Notes under the pieces: model-generated
Told to the model about the DNA's origin: nothing
The model's database searches: none
What the model saw: only the letters and a program-made list of their open reading frames with translations
Program-made: the position numbers and the translations under genes
From: Candidatus Omnitrophota bacterium
Lineage (GTDB): Bacteria > Hinthialibacterota > Hinthialibacteria > Hinthialibacterales > JAKPRU01
DNA: 6,065 nucleotides
Assembly (NCBI GenBank): GCA_029557025.1
Contig: JAKPRU010001135.1
Location: 1 to 6,065 of the forward strand
Direction: 5' to 3'
Part shown: positions 1 to 5,944 of the stretch, piece after piece
Numbering within the stretch: the first letter of the stretch is position 1
How the letters are laid out: every line of letters starts with the position of its first letter

Positions 1-520
1 TATAAGAGACGGTAAACCGTGCGCCGCAAACCTCCTCGAAGATGTCGTATATCTTCTCACGTTCCCGGAACGTATAGAGGAACACGGTGACCGCTCCGAT
101 GTCGAGCGCGGCGGTGCCCAGCCAGAGAAGATGGGAAGAGATACGGGCCAGTTCGCAAAGGATCACGCGCAGGTATTGCGCGCGGGGGGTACACTCCACA
201 TCCAGCAGTTTTTCCACGGCCAGGCAGTAAGCCGTGTTGTTGCTCATCGGCGAAAGGTAATCCAGCCGATCGGTGTACGGAATAAAGCGGTGGTATCCTT
301 TTTCTTCCGCCAGCTTTTCCATCCCGCGATGCAGATAACCGACATCGGGAATACATCGAACCACAGTCTCCCCATCCAATTGGAGTACAAGACGAAGCAC
401 GCCGTGCGTGCTGGGGTGCTGCGGCCCCATGTTCAGCACCATTCTTTCATGGCCTTCGGGGCTTTCTTTGAGGGCCTTGGTAATGCTGGAGTCAGCTTGA
501 AAATCAAGACGGTAAGGCAT
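1..520 (-). CDS. nuoD: NADH-quinone oxidoreductase subunit D (complex I 49-kDa type), 3' part missing
   Basis: This is the peripheral-arm subunit that, with NuoB, forms the quinone-reduction site of complex I on the cytoplasmic side of the inner membrane. The 173 readable codons carry the family hallmark [14 protein letters not shown] (residues 31-44), then GYLHRGMEK (61-69) and DYLSPMSNN (from 87). His39 and Tyr88 align with the two residues that bind the quinone headgroup in the Thermus subunit. The ATG at 520 is chosen because it lies 9 bases after the nuoC stop and gives a normal N terminus; its Shine-Dalgarno is weak (GAGTGAG), so translation may depend on coupling with nuoC. The reading frame is open to the left edge. 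Family members are about 400 residues, so more than half is outside the window. It is a separate protein, not a NuoCD fusion. Identification is secure. Confidence 0.97.
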   Translation of the reverse strand, partial: MPYRLDFQADSSITKALKESPEGHERMVLNMGPQHPSTHGVLRLVLQLDGETVVRCIPDVGYLHRGMEKLAEEKGYHRFIPYTDRLDYLSPMSNNTAYCLAVEKLLDVECTPRAQYLRVILCELARISSHLLWLGTAALDIGAVTVFLYTFREREKIYDIFEEVCGARFTVSY

Positions 521-529
521 GGTCAGAAC

Positions 530-1051
530 TCACTCGTCGGCCAAGCGTTTGCCCAGGTAGTCGTAGCATTCCTCTTCCGCGGTCTCGTAGTCTCTTCGCA
601 ACGGATGCCCCACCCAGTCCTGGGGCAGCATAATCCGGCGCAAATCCGGGTGATTTCGGAACACCACACCCAACAGGTCCCAGCATTCCCGTTCATGCCA
701 GTTGGCGGAAAGCCAGATATCGCAGACCGTATCGATGGAAGGCGGATCACCCAGGGCGGCGGCCCGCAAACGGACCCGATGGCGCCGAGCGGTTGAAAAA
801 AGGTTGTAAACCATAACAAAGCGGGGTTCCTGTCCGAGGAGATCGACCGCGGTCAGATCGCTGAGAAAATCAAACTGCCAATCGGGATGATCGCGGAGAA
901 AAACACACAGGGATCGAATCCGCACCGGATCGACAACCAGGGTCAACTCTCCGTGTGCTTCATACCATTTCTGCAAGGCGCCGGGGAAATTCGTTTCCAG
1001 AAGTTGGACAATCCGATCTCTTACAGCGGGGTGGATGGCTTTTCTCGGCAT
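530..1051 (-). CDS. nuoC: NADH-quinone oxidoreductase subunit C (complex I 30-kDa type)
   Basis: This is a 173-residue cofactor-free structural subunit of the complex I peripheral arm that packs against NuoD and NuoB. The 30-kDa signature is complete: HERECWDLLGVVFRNHPDLR at residues 119-138, followed by an Asp-Trp-x-Gly-His-Pro-Leu-Arg-x-Asp-Tyr stretch at 145-155. The earlier SDLTAVD element is at 64-70. Length is normal for the stand-alone form. The ATG at 1051 sits 8 bases after the nuoB stop with only a modest AGG upstream, consistent with translational coupling inside the operon. The stop is followed 9 bases later by the nuoD start. Nothing in it looks damaged. It is clearly separate from nuoD, unlike the fused gene of Enterobacteria. 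Confidence 0.97.
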   Translation of the reverse strand: MPRKAIHPAVRDRIVQLLETNFPGALQKWYEAHGELTLVVDPVRIRSLCVFLRDHPDWQFDFLSDLTAVDLLGQEPRFVMVYNLFSTARRHRVRLRAAALGDPPSIDTVCDIWLSANWHERECWDLLGVVFRNHPDLRRIMLPQDWVGHPLRRDYETAEEECYDYLGKRLADE

Positions 1052-1059
1052 GAGCAGAC

Positions 1060-1575
1060 CTAAGCGACTTCCGTCTCAGGCGAATTGCCCGACGGATTCA
1101 ATTTCATCTTCTCGATTTTTTTCTGGAGTTGGACAATTCCATAGAGCAGCGCCTCCGGGCGCGGCGGACATCCGGGGATATACACATCTACCGGAAGGAC
1201 CTCATCAATCCCCTGGACCACACTGTACACGTTGAACATACCACCGGAACAGGTGCAGGCCCCCATGGCAATCACCCACTTCGGCTCGGACATCTGGTCG
1301 TACAACTTCCGAACCACCGGGGCCATTTTTTTTGTCATTGTGCCTGCCACGATCATCAGGTCTGCCTGGCGGGGAGAGGGGCGAAACACCTCGGTGCCCA
1401 TACGCGCCATATCGTACCGTGAGGCCCCTGTGGCCATCATCTCAATGGCGCAACAGGACAATCCAAGCGTCAACGGCCACAAAGAGTTCTTACGTGCCCA
1501 GTTGATGACTGTATCCATCGTGGTCAGAAGAACATTTTCGCCCAGCGCTTGGGCGATTTCATGCTCCAGCCCCAT
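1060..1575 (-). CDS. nuoB: NADH-quinone oxidoreductase subunit B (complex I PSST type, cluster N2)
   Basis: This 171-residue subunit holds [4Fe-4S] cluster N2, the last electron carrier before quinone. Ligands are visible as the tandem Cys41-Cys42 in [10 protein letters not shown], Cys107 in MGACTCSGG, and Cys136 in [10 protein letters not shown]. The conserved quinone-side segment [20 protein letters not shown] lies at 50-69. An additional Cys109 sits two residues after the Cys107 ligand, where relatives usually have Ser or Asn. The start at 1575 is well supported: a strong AAGGAGG lies at 1583-1589, seven bases before the ATG and inside the end of nuoA. The nuoA TGA and this ATG share one base (TGATG), typical of coupled translation. 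NuoB is homologous to the small subunit of [NiFe] hydrogenases, but it lacks the medial and distal cluster domain and any signal peptide, so it is not a second hydrogenase subunit. Confidence 0.97.
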   Translation of the reverse strand: MGLEHEIAQALGENVLLTTMDTVINWARKNSLWPLTLGLSCCAIEMMATGASRYDMARMGTEVFRPSPRQADLMIVAGTMTKKMAPVVRKLYDQMSEPKWVIAMGACTCSGGMFNVYSVVQGIDEVLPVDVYIPGCPPRPEALLYGIVQLQKKIEKMKLNPSGNSPETEVA

Positions 1576-1982
1576 CAGGAATCCTCCTTGCGAACCAACG
1601 GCCGGCGTTCGCTTACCTCCGGTCCCCAGTCCAGGATCCCCGTTCTCCAGTCATAGGCCAATCCCAAAACCAGGATGGCCAGAAACAATCCCATGGACGC
1701 CAGGCCGAACAGTCCTAAATCGCGAAAGATCACGGCCCAGGGATATAGAAAGATAATCTCAATATCGAATATGACAAAAACCATGGCAACCAGAAAGAAC
1801 TTAACCGGGAATCTCTCATGGGCATCCCCGACCGGAGGCATTCCGCACTCATAAGGCTCCAGTTTCGTTTCGGAGGGTTTTCGGATTCCAAAAAGAAAGG
1901 AAAGCGCGATGGTCCCCACGGCGAAAAGCGCCGCAATCACAGCAAGAATCAGAACCGGCAGATAAGCATCCAACAATGCCAT
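1575..1982 (-). CDS. nuoA: NADH-quinone oxidoreductase subunit A (complex I ND3 type)
   Basis: This is a 135-residue membrane subunit with three hydrophobic segments at about residues 8-31, 61-81 and 91-110. It helps join the peripheral arm to the proton-pumping membrane arm near the quinone cavity. The long loop after helix 1 has the family motif [10 protein letters not shown] (41-50) with the conserved Cys46, and helix 2 carries [12 protein letters not shown] (72-83) with the conserved Asp73 and Glu75. The frame stays open upstream to 2069, but the ATG at 1982 is preferred: it gives the normal [12 protein letters not shown] terminus and has AGGAG seven bases upstream, whereas the longer version would add 29 uncharacteristic residues. 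It is the first gene of the operon and overlaps nuoB by one base. A short hairpin covers most of its Shine-Dalgarno. Confidence 0.96.
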   Translation of the reverse strand: MALLDAYLPVLILAVIAALFAVGTIALSFLFGIRKPSETKLEPYECGMPPVGDAHERFPVKFFLVAMVFVIFDIEIIFLYPWAVIFRDLGLFGLASMGLFLAILVLGLAYDWRTGILDWGPEVSERRPLVRKEDS

Positions 1983-1990
1983 GAACACTC

Positions 1991-2005
1991 TCCTGTCGTA
2001 CAGGA
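1991..2005 (-). promoter_or_regulatory. Hairpin over the nuoA Shine-Dalgarno
   Basis: A perfect inverted repeat has 6-base arms (TCCTGT and ACAGGA) and a 3-base centre. In the nuoA transcript the 3' arm contains AGGA of the AGGAG ribosome-binding site, so the folded leader would partly hide it. The element could instead be a short protein-binding palindrome. The structure is seen directly; any control function is inference. Confidence 0.4.
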
Positions 2006-2018
2006 CAATTTTGAAGGA

Positions 2019-2047
2019 AACATAACTGAACCATCTCCAACCCTCAA
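2019..2047 (-). promoter_or_regulatory. Candidate sigma-70 promoter for nuoABCD
   Basis: On the minus strand a TTGAGG box (2047-2042; 4 of 6 to consensus) is followed by a 17-base spacer and TATGTT (2024-2019; 4 of 6). A start site near 2012 would give a leader of about 30 bases, with the Shine-Dalgarno hairpin close to the RNA 5' end. A perfect TTGACA also occurs on this strand at 2109-2104, but no reasonable -10 element lies at the right distance. The call rests only on box similarity and position. Confidence 0.35.
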
Positions 2048-2084
2048 GGGCGCATTCTCGACAAAGCATGTAGACCTATGTGGG

Positions 2085-2135
2085 TGTCACCACACGGTGA
2101 TTGTGTCAAGGTGTTTGCACAGTGAATCTGTCACC
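2085..2135. repeat. Cluster of TGTCA repeats in the divergent control region
   Basis: TGTCA occurs three times in direct orientation, starting at 2085, 2104 and 2129; the first and third extend to TGTCACC. A short inverted repeat, TCACC-ACAC-GGTGA, covers 2087-2100, and TGTGG/CCACA arms overlap it at 2079-2094. The cluster lies between the two candidate promoters, where a shared regulator could bind. It does not clearly match the FNR or CRP consensus. Chance repetition in about 50 bases is possible. Confidence 0.3.
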
Positions 2136-2148
2136 TCCGGATTCCGAC

Positions 2149-2177
2149 TTGACAGAGCCAGTTCTCTTCCTTACTTT
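2149..2177 (+). promoter_or_regulatory. Candidate sigma-70 promoter for the hydrogenase operon
   Basis: A perfect TTGACA -35 box (2149-2154) is followed by a 17-base spacer and a weak TACTTT -10 box (2172-2177; 3 of 6). Transcription would start near 2184, giving a leader of roughly 68 bases before the large-subunit ATG. A strong -35 paired with a poor -10 is often seen at promoters that need an activator, and the TGTCA cluster just upstream would suit one. No convincing sigma-54 element was seen. Confidence 0.45.
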
Positions 2178-2215
2178 GAGTCGCCTTGACCAGCGTATCC
2201 GGTCGCATCGGGAAT

Positions 2216-2238
2216 TCGGTGCATTTTTACTGTGCCGA
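2216..2238 (+). promoter_or_regulatory. Leader hairpin touching the hydrogenase ribosome-binding site
   Basis: The leader can form an 8-base-pair stem, TCGGTGCA with TGTGCCGA, including two G-U wobble pairs, around a 7-base loop TTTTTAC. The Shine-Dalgarno GAGG (2237-2240) begins in the 3' arm, so folding could limit ribosome access. GAGG lies 11 bases before the ATG at 2252, slightly longer than optimal spacing. The structure is read from the sequence; its regulatory role is inference. Confidence 0.35.
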
Positions 2239-2251
2239 GGATCAAAACATT

Positions 2252-3766
2252 ATGGCGAAAAAAGTGATGATCGATCCCATCACGAGGATTGAGGGCCATC
2301 TGTCTATTCGTTTGGAAATTGATGCGAATCGTGTAACGGATGCGTATAGTGCCGGTGAGATGTTTCGCGGATTCGAGATAATTCTGTGCGGACGCGACCC
2401 ACTGGACGCCCAACAGATCACACAAAGAATCTGCGGAGTCTGCCCTGTCTCGCACGGAACGGCATCCGTTCTGGCCCAAGATATGGCTTATGGTGTGACT
2501 ATCCCGAAAAATGGTCGGTTGGCTCGAAACCTGATTCTGGGGGCCAACTATATTCAATCTCATATCATTCATTTCTACCAGCTTTCGGCGCTGGATTTTG
2601 TGGACATTGAGGCGATCACTCAATACCAGGGGAGCGATCCATTGCTGTGCGACATGAAAGCCTGGGTGCAGTCGCAGACCTCCGCGAATGTAGTTTATCC
2701 CGCCGCACCGTTTCTCCCGCGATATGCGGGGCGATACCTGGAAGATCCCCAGGCGAATGTCCTGGCCGTAAAGAATTACCTTCAGGCCCTGGAGATGCGC
2801 GCTCTTGCTCATCAAATGGCCGCGATCTTCGGTGGGAAAATCCCCCATGTTCCCACCCTGGTTCCGGGCGGAGTCACAGAACGGGTAACAGTGCGGCAGA
2901 TTATTGAATACCAATCGAAATTGAGAAAACTGCAAACATTTATCAATCAATGCTACCTGCCGGATGTTGTCGCGGTGGCTTCCGCTTTCCCGGAGTATTT
3001 CCAGATCGGTAAAGGGTGCGGCCATTTTCTAGTTTATGGAGTTTTCCCGAATTCCGACGGTTCGCAGTCCACGTTTTTTCCATCCGGTGTTCTTACAAAC
3101 ACGGATCTTCAGTCGTTCGATCACAGGAAGGTCACAGAGGATATCCGGTATTCGCTGTTCTCCTCGGCGTCGGGTTTGACTCCGTCCGATGGGGAGACGG
3201 TTCCTGCTCCGGGGAAAAGCGGGGCCTATTCCTGGGTTAAGGCCCCACGGTATGGGGGCCTTCCCATGGAAGTCGGACCGCTTGCCAGGATGCTTGTGGC
3301 CTACCGGAAAGGCGATCCACCGCAAGTCAAGGAAGAAATCGACCGTCTGTTGAGTCGGTTGGGGCAAGAACCGGATGCCCTTGTATCCACAATGGGCCGT
3401 CATGCCGCCCGAGCCGTTGAATGTAAAATCGTTGCCGACCAGTGTGAACAATGGGTAGGAGAGCTTGTGCCGGATCAACCGACATTCCAGGATTTTGAGA
3501 TTCCCGAATCGGCCGGCGGATACGGTCTGACGGAAGCGCCACGGGGCGCATTGGGCCATTGGATTACCATCGAGAACCGCAAGATCGCACGATATCAATG
3601 TGTTGTGCCCACCTCCTGGAATTGTTCGCCAAGGGATGACCGGGACGTTCCCGGTCCCATGGAGCAAGCTCTTGTCGGGACACCCATCCAGGATGAGAAC
3701 AACCCGATTGAAGCCACACGAGTAGTTCGCTCATTTGATCCGTGCCTGGCCTGCGCCGTTCACTAA
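2252..3766 (+). CDS. [NiFe]-hydrogenase large subunit, group 1-like, without C-terminal extension
   Basis: This is the 504-residue catalytic subunit of an uptake-type [NiFe] hydrogenase (H2 to 2H+ + 2e-, reversible). All active-site elements are present: RIEGH (12-16), RGFE (39-42), RICGVCPVSHG (59-69) with Cys61 and Cys64, APRGALGHW (429-437) with the catalytic Arg431, and DPCLACAVH (496-504) with Cys498 and Cys501. The four Cys bind Ni and Fe. The protein ends at His504, the residue after which the maturation protease normally cuts and which binds the nearby Mg ion in known structures. No removable tail is encoded. Active-site cysteines use ordinary TGC codons, so this is not a selenoprotein. 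The frame opens at a TTG at 2186, but the ATG at 2252 gives the normal N terminus and has GAGG upstream. It lacks its own signal peptide and should be carried out with the small subunit. The exact subgroup is uncertain. Confidence 0.96.
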   Translation: MAKKVMIDPITRIEGHLSIRLEIDANRVTDAYSAGEMFRGFEIILCGRDPLDAQQITQRICGVCPVSHGTASVLAQDMAYGVTIPKNGRLARNLILGANYIQSHIIHFYQLSALDFVDIEAITQYQGSDPLLCDMKAWVQSQTSANVVYPAAPFLPRYAGRYLEDPQANVLAVKNYLQALEMRALAHQMAAIFGGKIPHVPTLVPGGVTERVTVRQIIEYQSKLRKLQTFINQCYLPDVVAVASAFPEYFQIGKGCGHFLVYGVFPNSDGSQSTFFPSGVLTNTDLQSFDHRKVTEDIRYSLFSSASGLTPSDGETVPAPGKSGAYSWVKAPRYGGLPMEVGPLARMLVAYRKGDPPQVKEEIDRLLSRLGQEPDALVSTMGRHAARAVECKIVADQCEQWVGELVPDQPTFQDFEIPESAGGYGLTEAPRGALGHWITIENRKIARYQCVVPTSWNCSPRDDRDVPGPMEQALVGTPIQDENNPIEATRVVRSFDPCLACAVH

Positions 3767-3783
3767 TGATGGAGAAACGTCCC

Positions 3784-4707
3784 ATGTCGAAACTCAGCCG
3801 ACGCGAATTTTTAAGTATCAGCACGAAACTGTGCGCCATGATGGGCCTTGGGGCCGGTGCCGTTCCCCAGATGGCCGAAGCGCTCGGGCAGCTGGCCGCC
3901 GGGAATCCGCCGGTCCTGTGGCTGCAAGGGCTGAGCTGTTCCGGCTGTTCCGTGTCGTTTCTCAACTCGGAGGATCCCGGTCCCGCCGAGATTCTCACAA
4001 AGTTCATTTCTCTGATGTTCCATTCGACCCTTTCCACTGCGACTGGCGATACCGCAATGAAGATAGTCCAGGAAACCACGCAACGAGGCGAATTTTTTCT
4101 GGTGGTCGAGGGATCTATCCCTGCCGGGATGCCCGAGGCCTGCCTGATGGGCCATGAACCGGTTTCGGCGCTGGTTTCTCGTGCCGCTCGAAAAGCGCAG
4201 ATAGTAATCGCCATCGGTTCATGTGCGGCGTTCGGAGGAATCCCTGCCGCCGACAACAACCCCACGGGTGCGATCAGTGTTCCCGCATTCTTGAAAAATG
4301 AAGGGATTACTGTTCCGACGATTGTTCTCCCCGGATGCCCCTGTCATCCCGATTGGTTCGTCGGCACACTGGCGCACGTTTTGAAATTCGGCGGTCCCGA
4401 GCTGGATGATCTCGGACGTCCGAAGGTGTTCTTCGGCAAGATTGTCCATGAACAATGCCCCCGTTTTACCGACTACGAACGGGAAAAATTTGCCAGGACT
4501 TTTTCACAGGATGGGTGCCTGTTCAAACTGGGATGTCTCGGCCCGAACACGCGTGCGGATTGCACATTACGATACTGGAACTCCCGCACCAATACCTGTA
4601 TCAAGGCCGGATCGCCCTGCATCGGTTGTGCTTCGGAGTCTTTCGCAAAAAAGGCCGATTTCCCGTTCTTCACGAAAACCGTTGGGGCTTCGCTGCCAAA
4701 CAAATAA
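3784..4707 (+). CDS. [NiFe]-hydrogenase small subunit, Tat-exported, three Fe-S clusters
   Basis: This is a 307-residue electron-transfer subunit partnering the large subunit. A twin-arginine signal SRREFL (5-10) precedes a hydrophobic stretch (11-27) and a likely cut after AEA (31-33), so the dimer should be periplasmic. Proximal cluster ligands are Cys52, Cys55, Cys147 and Cys185; distal ligands are His222, Cys225, Cys245 and Cys251; medial ligands are Cys260, Cys279 and Cys282 plus Cys272, which replaces the usual Pro and predicts a [4Fe-4S] medial cluster. Gly54 and Gly152 occupy the positions of the two extra Cys of oxygen-tolerant enzymes, so the proximal cluster is standard. Cys187 in PGCPCHP is an additional Cys. 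There is no C-terminal membrane helix. The ATG at 3784 has GGAG nine bases upstream. An alternative ATG at 3766, overlapping the large-subunit stop, would add six residues before the same signal. Confidence 0.96.
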   Translation: MSKLSRREFLSISTKLCAMMGLGAGAVPQMAEALGQLAAGNPPVLWLQGLSCSGCSVSFLNSEDPGPAEILTKFISLMFHSTLSTATGDTAMKIVQETTQRGEFFLVVEGSIPAGMPEACLMGHEPVSALVSRAARKAQIVIAIGSCAAFGGIPAADNNPTGAISVPAFLKNEGITVPTIVLPGCPCHPDWFVGTLAHVLKFGGPELDDLGRPKVFFGKIVHEQCPRFTDYEREKFARTFSQDGCLFKLGCLGPNTRADCTLRYWNSRTNTCIKAGSPCIGCASESFAKKADFPFFTKTVGASLPNK

Positions 4708-4734
4708 TTCCCGCCCTCATACCCACGCCGACCT

Positions 4735-4768
4735 GTTCTCTGTCTCCCTCAGAGGAGAACCTCGTTCT
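4735..4768. terminator. Possible bidirectional hairpin terminator region
   Basis: The 67-base gap between the convergent hydrogenase and permease genes contains alternative small stems: GTTCTC (4735-4740) with GAGAAC (4755-4760), CTCTG (4738-4742) with CAGAG (4750-4754) around a 7-base loop, and AGAAC (4756-4760) with GTTCT (4764-4768) around CTC. No T tract follows on either strand, so this is not a textbook Rho-independent terminator. Its position between two stop codons is the main support. Confidence 0.25.
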
Positions 4769-4774
4769 GTCTGT

Positions 4775-5944
4775 CTATCGTGATAATGAAACATGCGCGG
4801 GAACCCTGGAGGCGGCAAACACCATCGAAAGGGCAAGAACGGCAGCCCCGACAAAAAGCGTCTCATGCCCCGCCGCAGTCCAGAGACTTCCGGCAAAGAT
4901 GGGGATGGTCATCGAGGCGATATGGTTGACCGATACCGCCGTGGACAGGCAGCCGGAAAGATCGCTGCGATCCCGCACGATCCGCGCCAGGTAAGTGGTC
5001 CGCGCAACATCCACGTAAAAAAGCAGCTGATCCAGAAGAAAACAGGCCAGCGAAACCGGAAGGCACCAGGCAACAATCGGAATGTGATCGGCAAATGCAT
5101 ACCCCAGGCAAACAAAAATAAGGAGCATCGAATCCACCATCAGCACCAGGCGCTCGCCAAAGCGGTCGATGGCCCAGCCCACCAGGGGTCTCGCCGCCAG
5201 CGCGAGAATGTGCCCCACAATCGTCAGAATCGCAAAGGTCTCCACACCCCTGCCATAAACCTGGATCAATACCCAGGGACCAAAGGTCAGGAAAATCTGT
5301 TTCCGCGCTCCGAATAGAAACTCCAGCACATAATACAGACCATATTGTCTCCGAAAAACAATCCGGGATCGTCGGGCAGCAAACTGCGTCTCCTCGGAAA
5401 GGAACAGCAATACGAGGGCAGCCAGCAGATTAGCCGTGGATGCAACCGCAAACATCATAAAATACCCATCCGCGCGGGTCGCAAGAAAACGAGTAGTCAC
5501 CCCACCCAGAATGATCCCCGCCACCTCAAAACTGCCGGTCATCCCCAGAACTCGGCCACGGTTCTCCTCCCGGCTGCACACCAAAATCAGGGCGGATTTC
5601 GCCGGGAAATACAGATGGTCCCCTACAGACCAGATCATCATGAATAGAATCAGAAAAGAAAACACCGATCCCACCGAGACCATCATCAGCTGCCCGAACG
5701 CCGCAATGGACAATGCCAGGATGGCCATCCGTCGATCCGACAGGAAGAAAAACAGGCTGGCCGTAACACTGGTCATAAATCCCGGAAACTCGCGGGGCAA
5801 TTCCAGCCAGCCGCGTGTATCCGGGTTGAGACGATAGCTGTCGTTCAGGAAATTATTGAATGCCGACATCGCAACCCCACTCGCCACTCCGTAAAGCAAG
5901 ATCGAGAGCGTGGTCAGGGCAAGCCTTTTGAACGAAGGGGTCAT
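4775..5944 (-). CDS. Major facilitator superfamily permease, substrate unknown
   Basis: This is a 389-residue integral inner-membrane protein with about 12 hydrophobic segments. The first is at residues 8-29. A charged cytoplasmic loop with many Arg (184-200) separates two halves, as in the major facilitator superfamily. The clearest family signature is GWAIDRFGER (256-265), a motif A-type loop between two helices of the C-terminal half; LSDRR (68-72) is the weaker N-terminal counterpart, and RGRVLG is at 129-134. Length is normal for a compact member. The ATG at 5944 is the furthest upstream start possible because an in-frame TAG directly precedes it; the ribosome-binding site is poor (TGAG). 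It converges on the hydrogenase operon and is probably a separate transcription unit. No residue set points to a substrate, so transport of nickel, sugars or drugs should not be assumed. Family assignment is firm, function is not. Confidence 0.88.
   Translation of the reverse strand: MTPSFKRLALTTLSILLYGVASGVAMSAFNNFLNDSYRLNPDTRGWLELPREFPGFMTSVTASLFFFLSDRRMAILALSIAAFGQLMMVSVGSVFSFLILFMMIWSVGDHLYFPAKSALILVCSREENRGRVLGMTGSFEVAGIILGGVTTRFLATRADGYFMMFAVASTANLLAALVLLFLSEETQFAARRSRIVFRRQYGLYYVLEFLFGARKQIFLTFGPWVLIQVYGRGVETFAILTIVGHILALAARPLVGWAIDRFGERLVLMVDSMLLIFVCLGYAFADHIPIVAWCLPVSLACFLLDQLLFYVDVARTTYLARIVRDRSDLSGCLSTAVSVNHIASMTIPIFAGSLWTAAGHETLFVGAAVLALSMVFAASRVPAHVSLSR

Noticed and set aside
131..796. 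Plus-strand open frame (221 codons) opposite nuoC and nuoD
   Set aside because: It spans two confident complex I genes and their junction, and its product resembles no family.
1983..2069. 29-residue N-terminal extension of NuoA
   Set aside because: It would cross the candidate promoter and hairpin, and the ATG at 1982 has a good ribosome-binding site and a normal NuoA N terminus.
2186..2251. Upstream TTG start adding 22 residues to the large subunit
   Set aside because: No ribosome-binding site, an atypical N terminus, and the TTG lies almost at the predicted transcription start; the ATG at 2252 fits the family.
2171..3025. Long minus-strand open frame (284 codons) opposite the hydrogenase large subunit
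   Set aside because: It lies wholly across a gene with full catalytic motifs, has no recognisable domain, and starts inside that gene; it is an antisense shadow.
3749..3760. Selenocysteine in the large-subunit active site
   Set aside because: Both C-terminal active-site cysteines are TGC codons and there is no in-frame TGA, so the medial-cluster likeness to [NiFeSe] enzymes does not extend to selenium.
3937..4242. Oxygen-tolerant six-Cys proximal cluster
   Set aside because: The two supernumerary positions are Gly54 and Gly152, so the standard [4Fe-4S] proximal cluster is predicted.
3564..4265. Minus-strand open frame (233 codons) across the large/small subunit junction
   Set aside because: Antisense to conserved motifs of both hydrogenase genes and compositionally a shadow.
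4761..4776. CTGT tandem repeats near the permease stop
   Set aside because: Only two full copies; too short to be more than chance.
4455..4994. Plus-strand open frame (179 codons) running from the small subunit into the permease
   Set aside because: It overlaps the cluster-binding part of the small subunit in another frame and the end of the permease on the opposite strand; no domain is seen.
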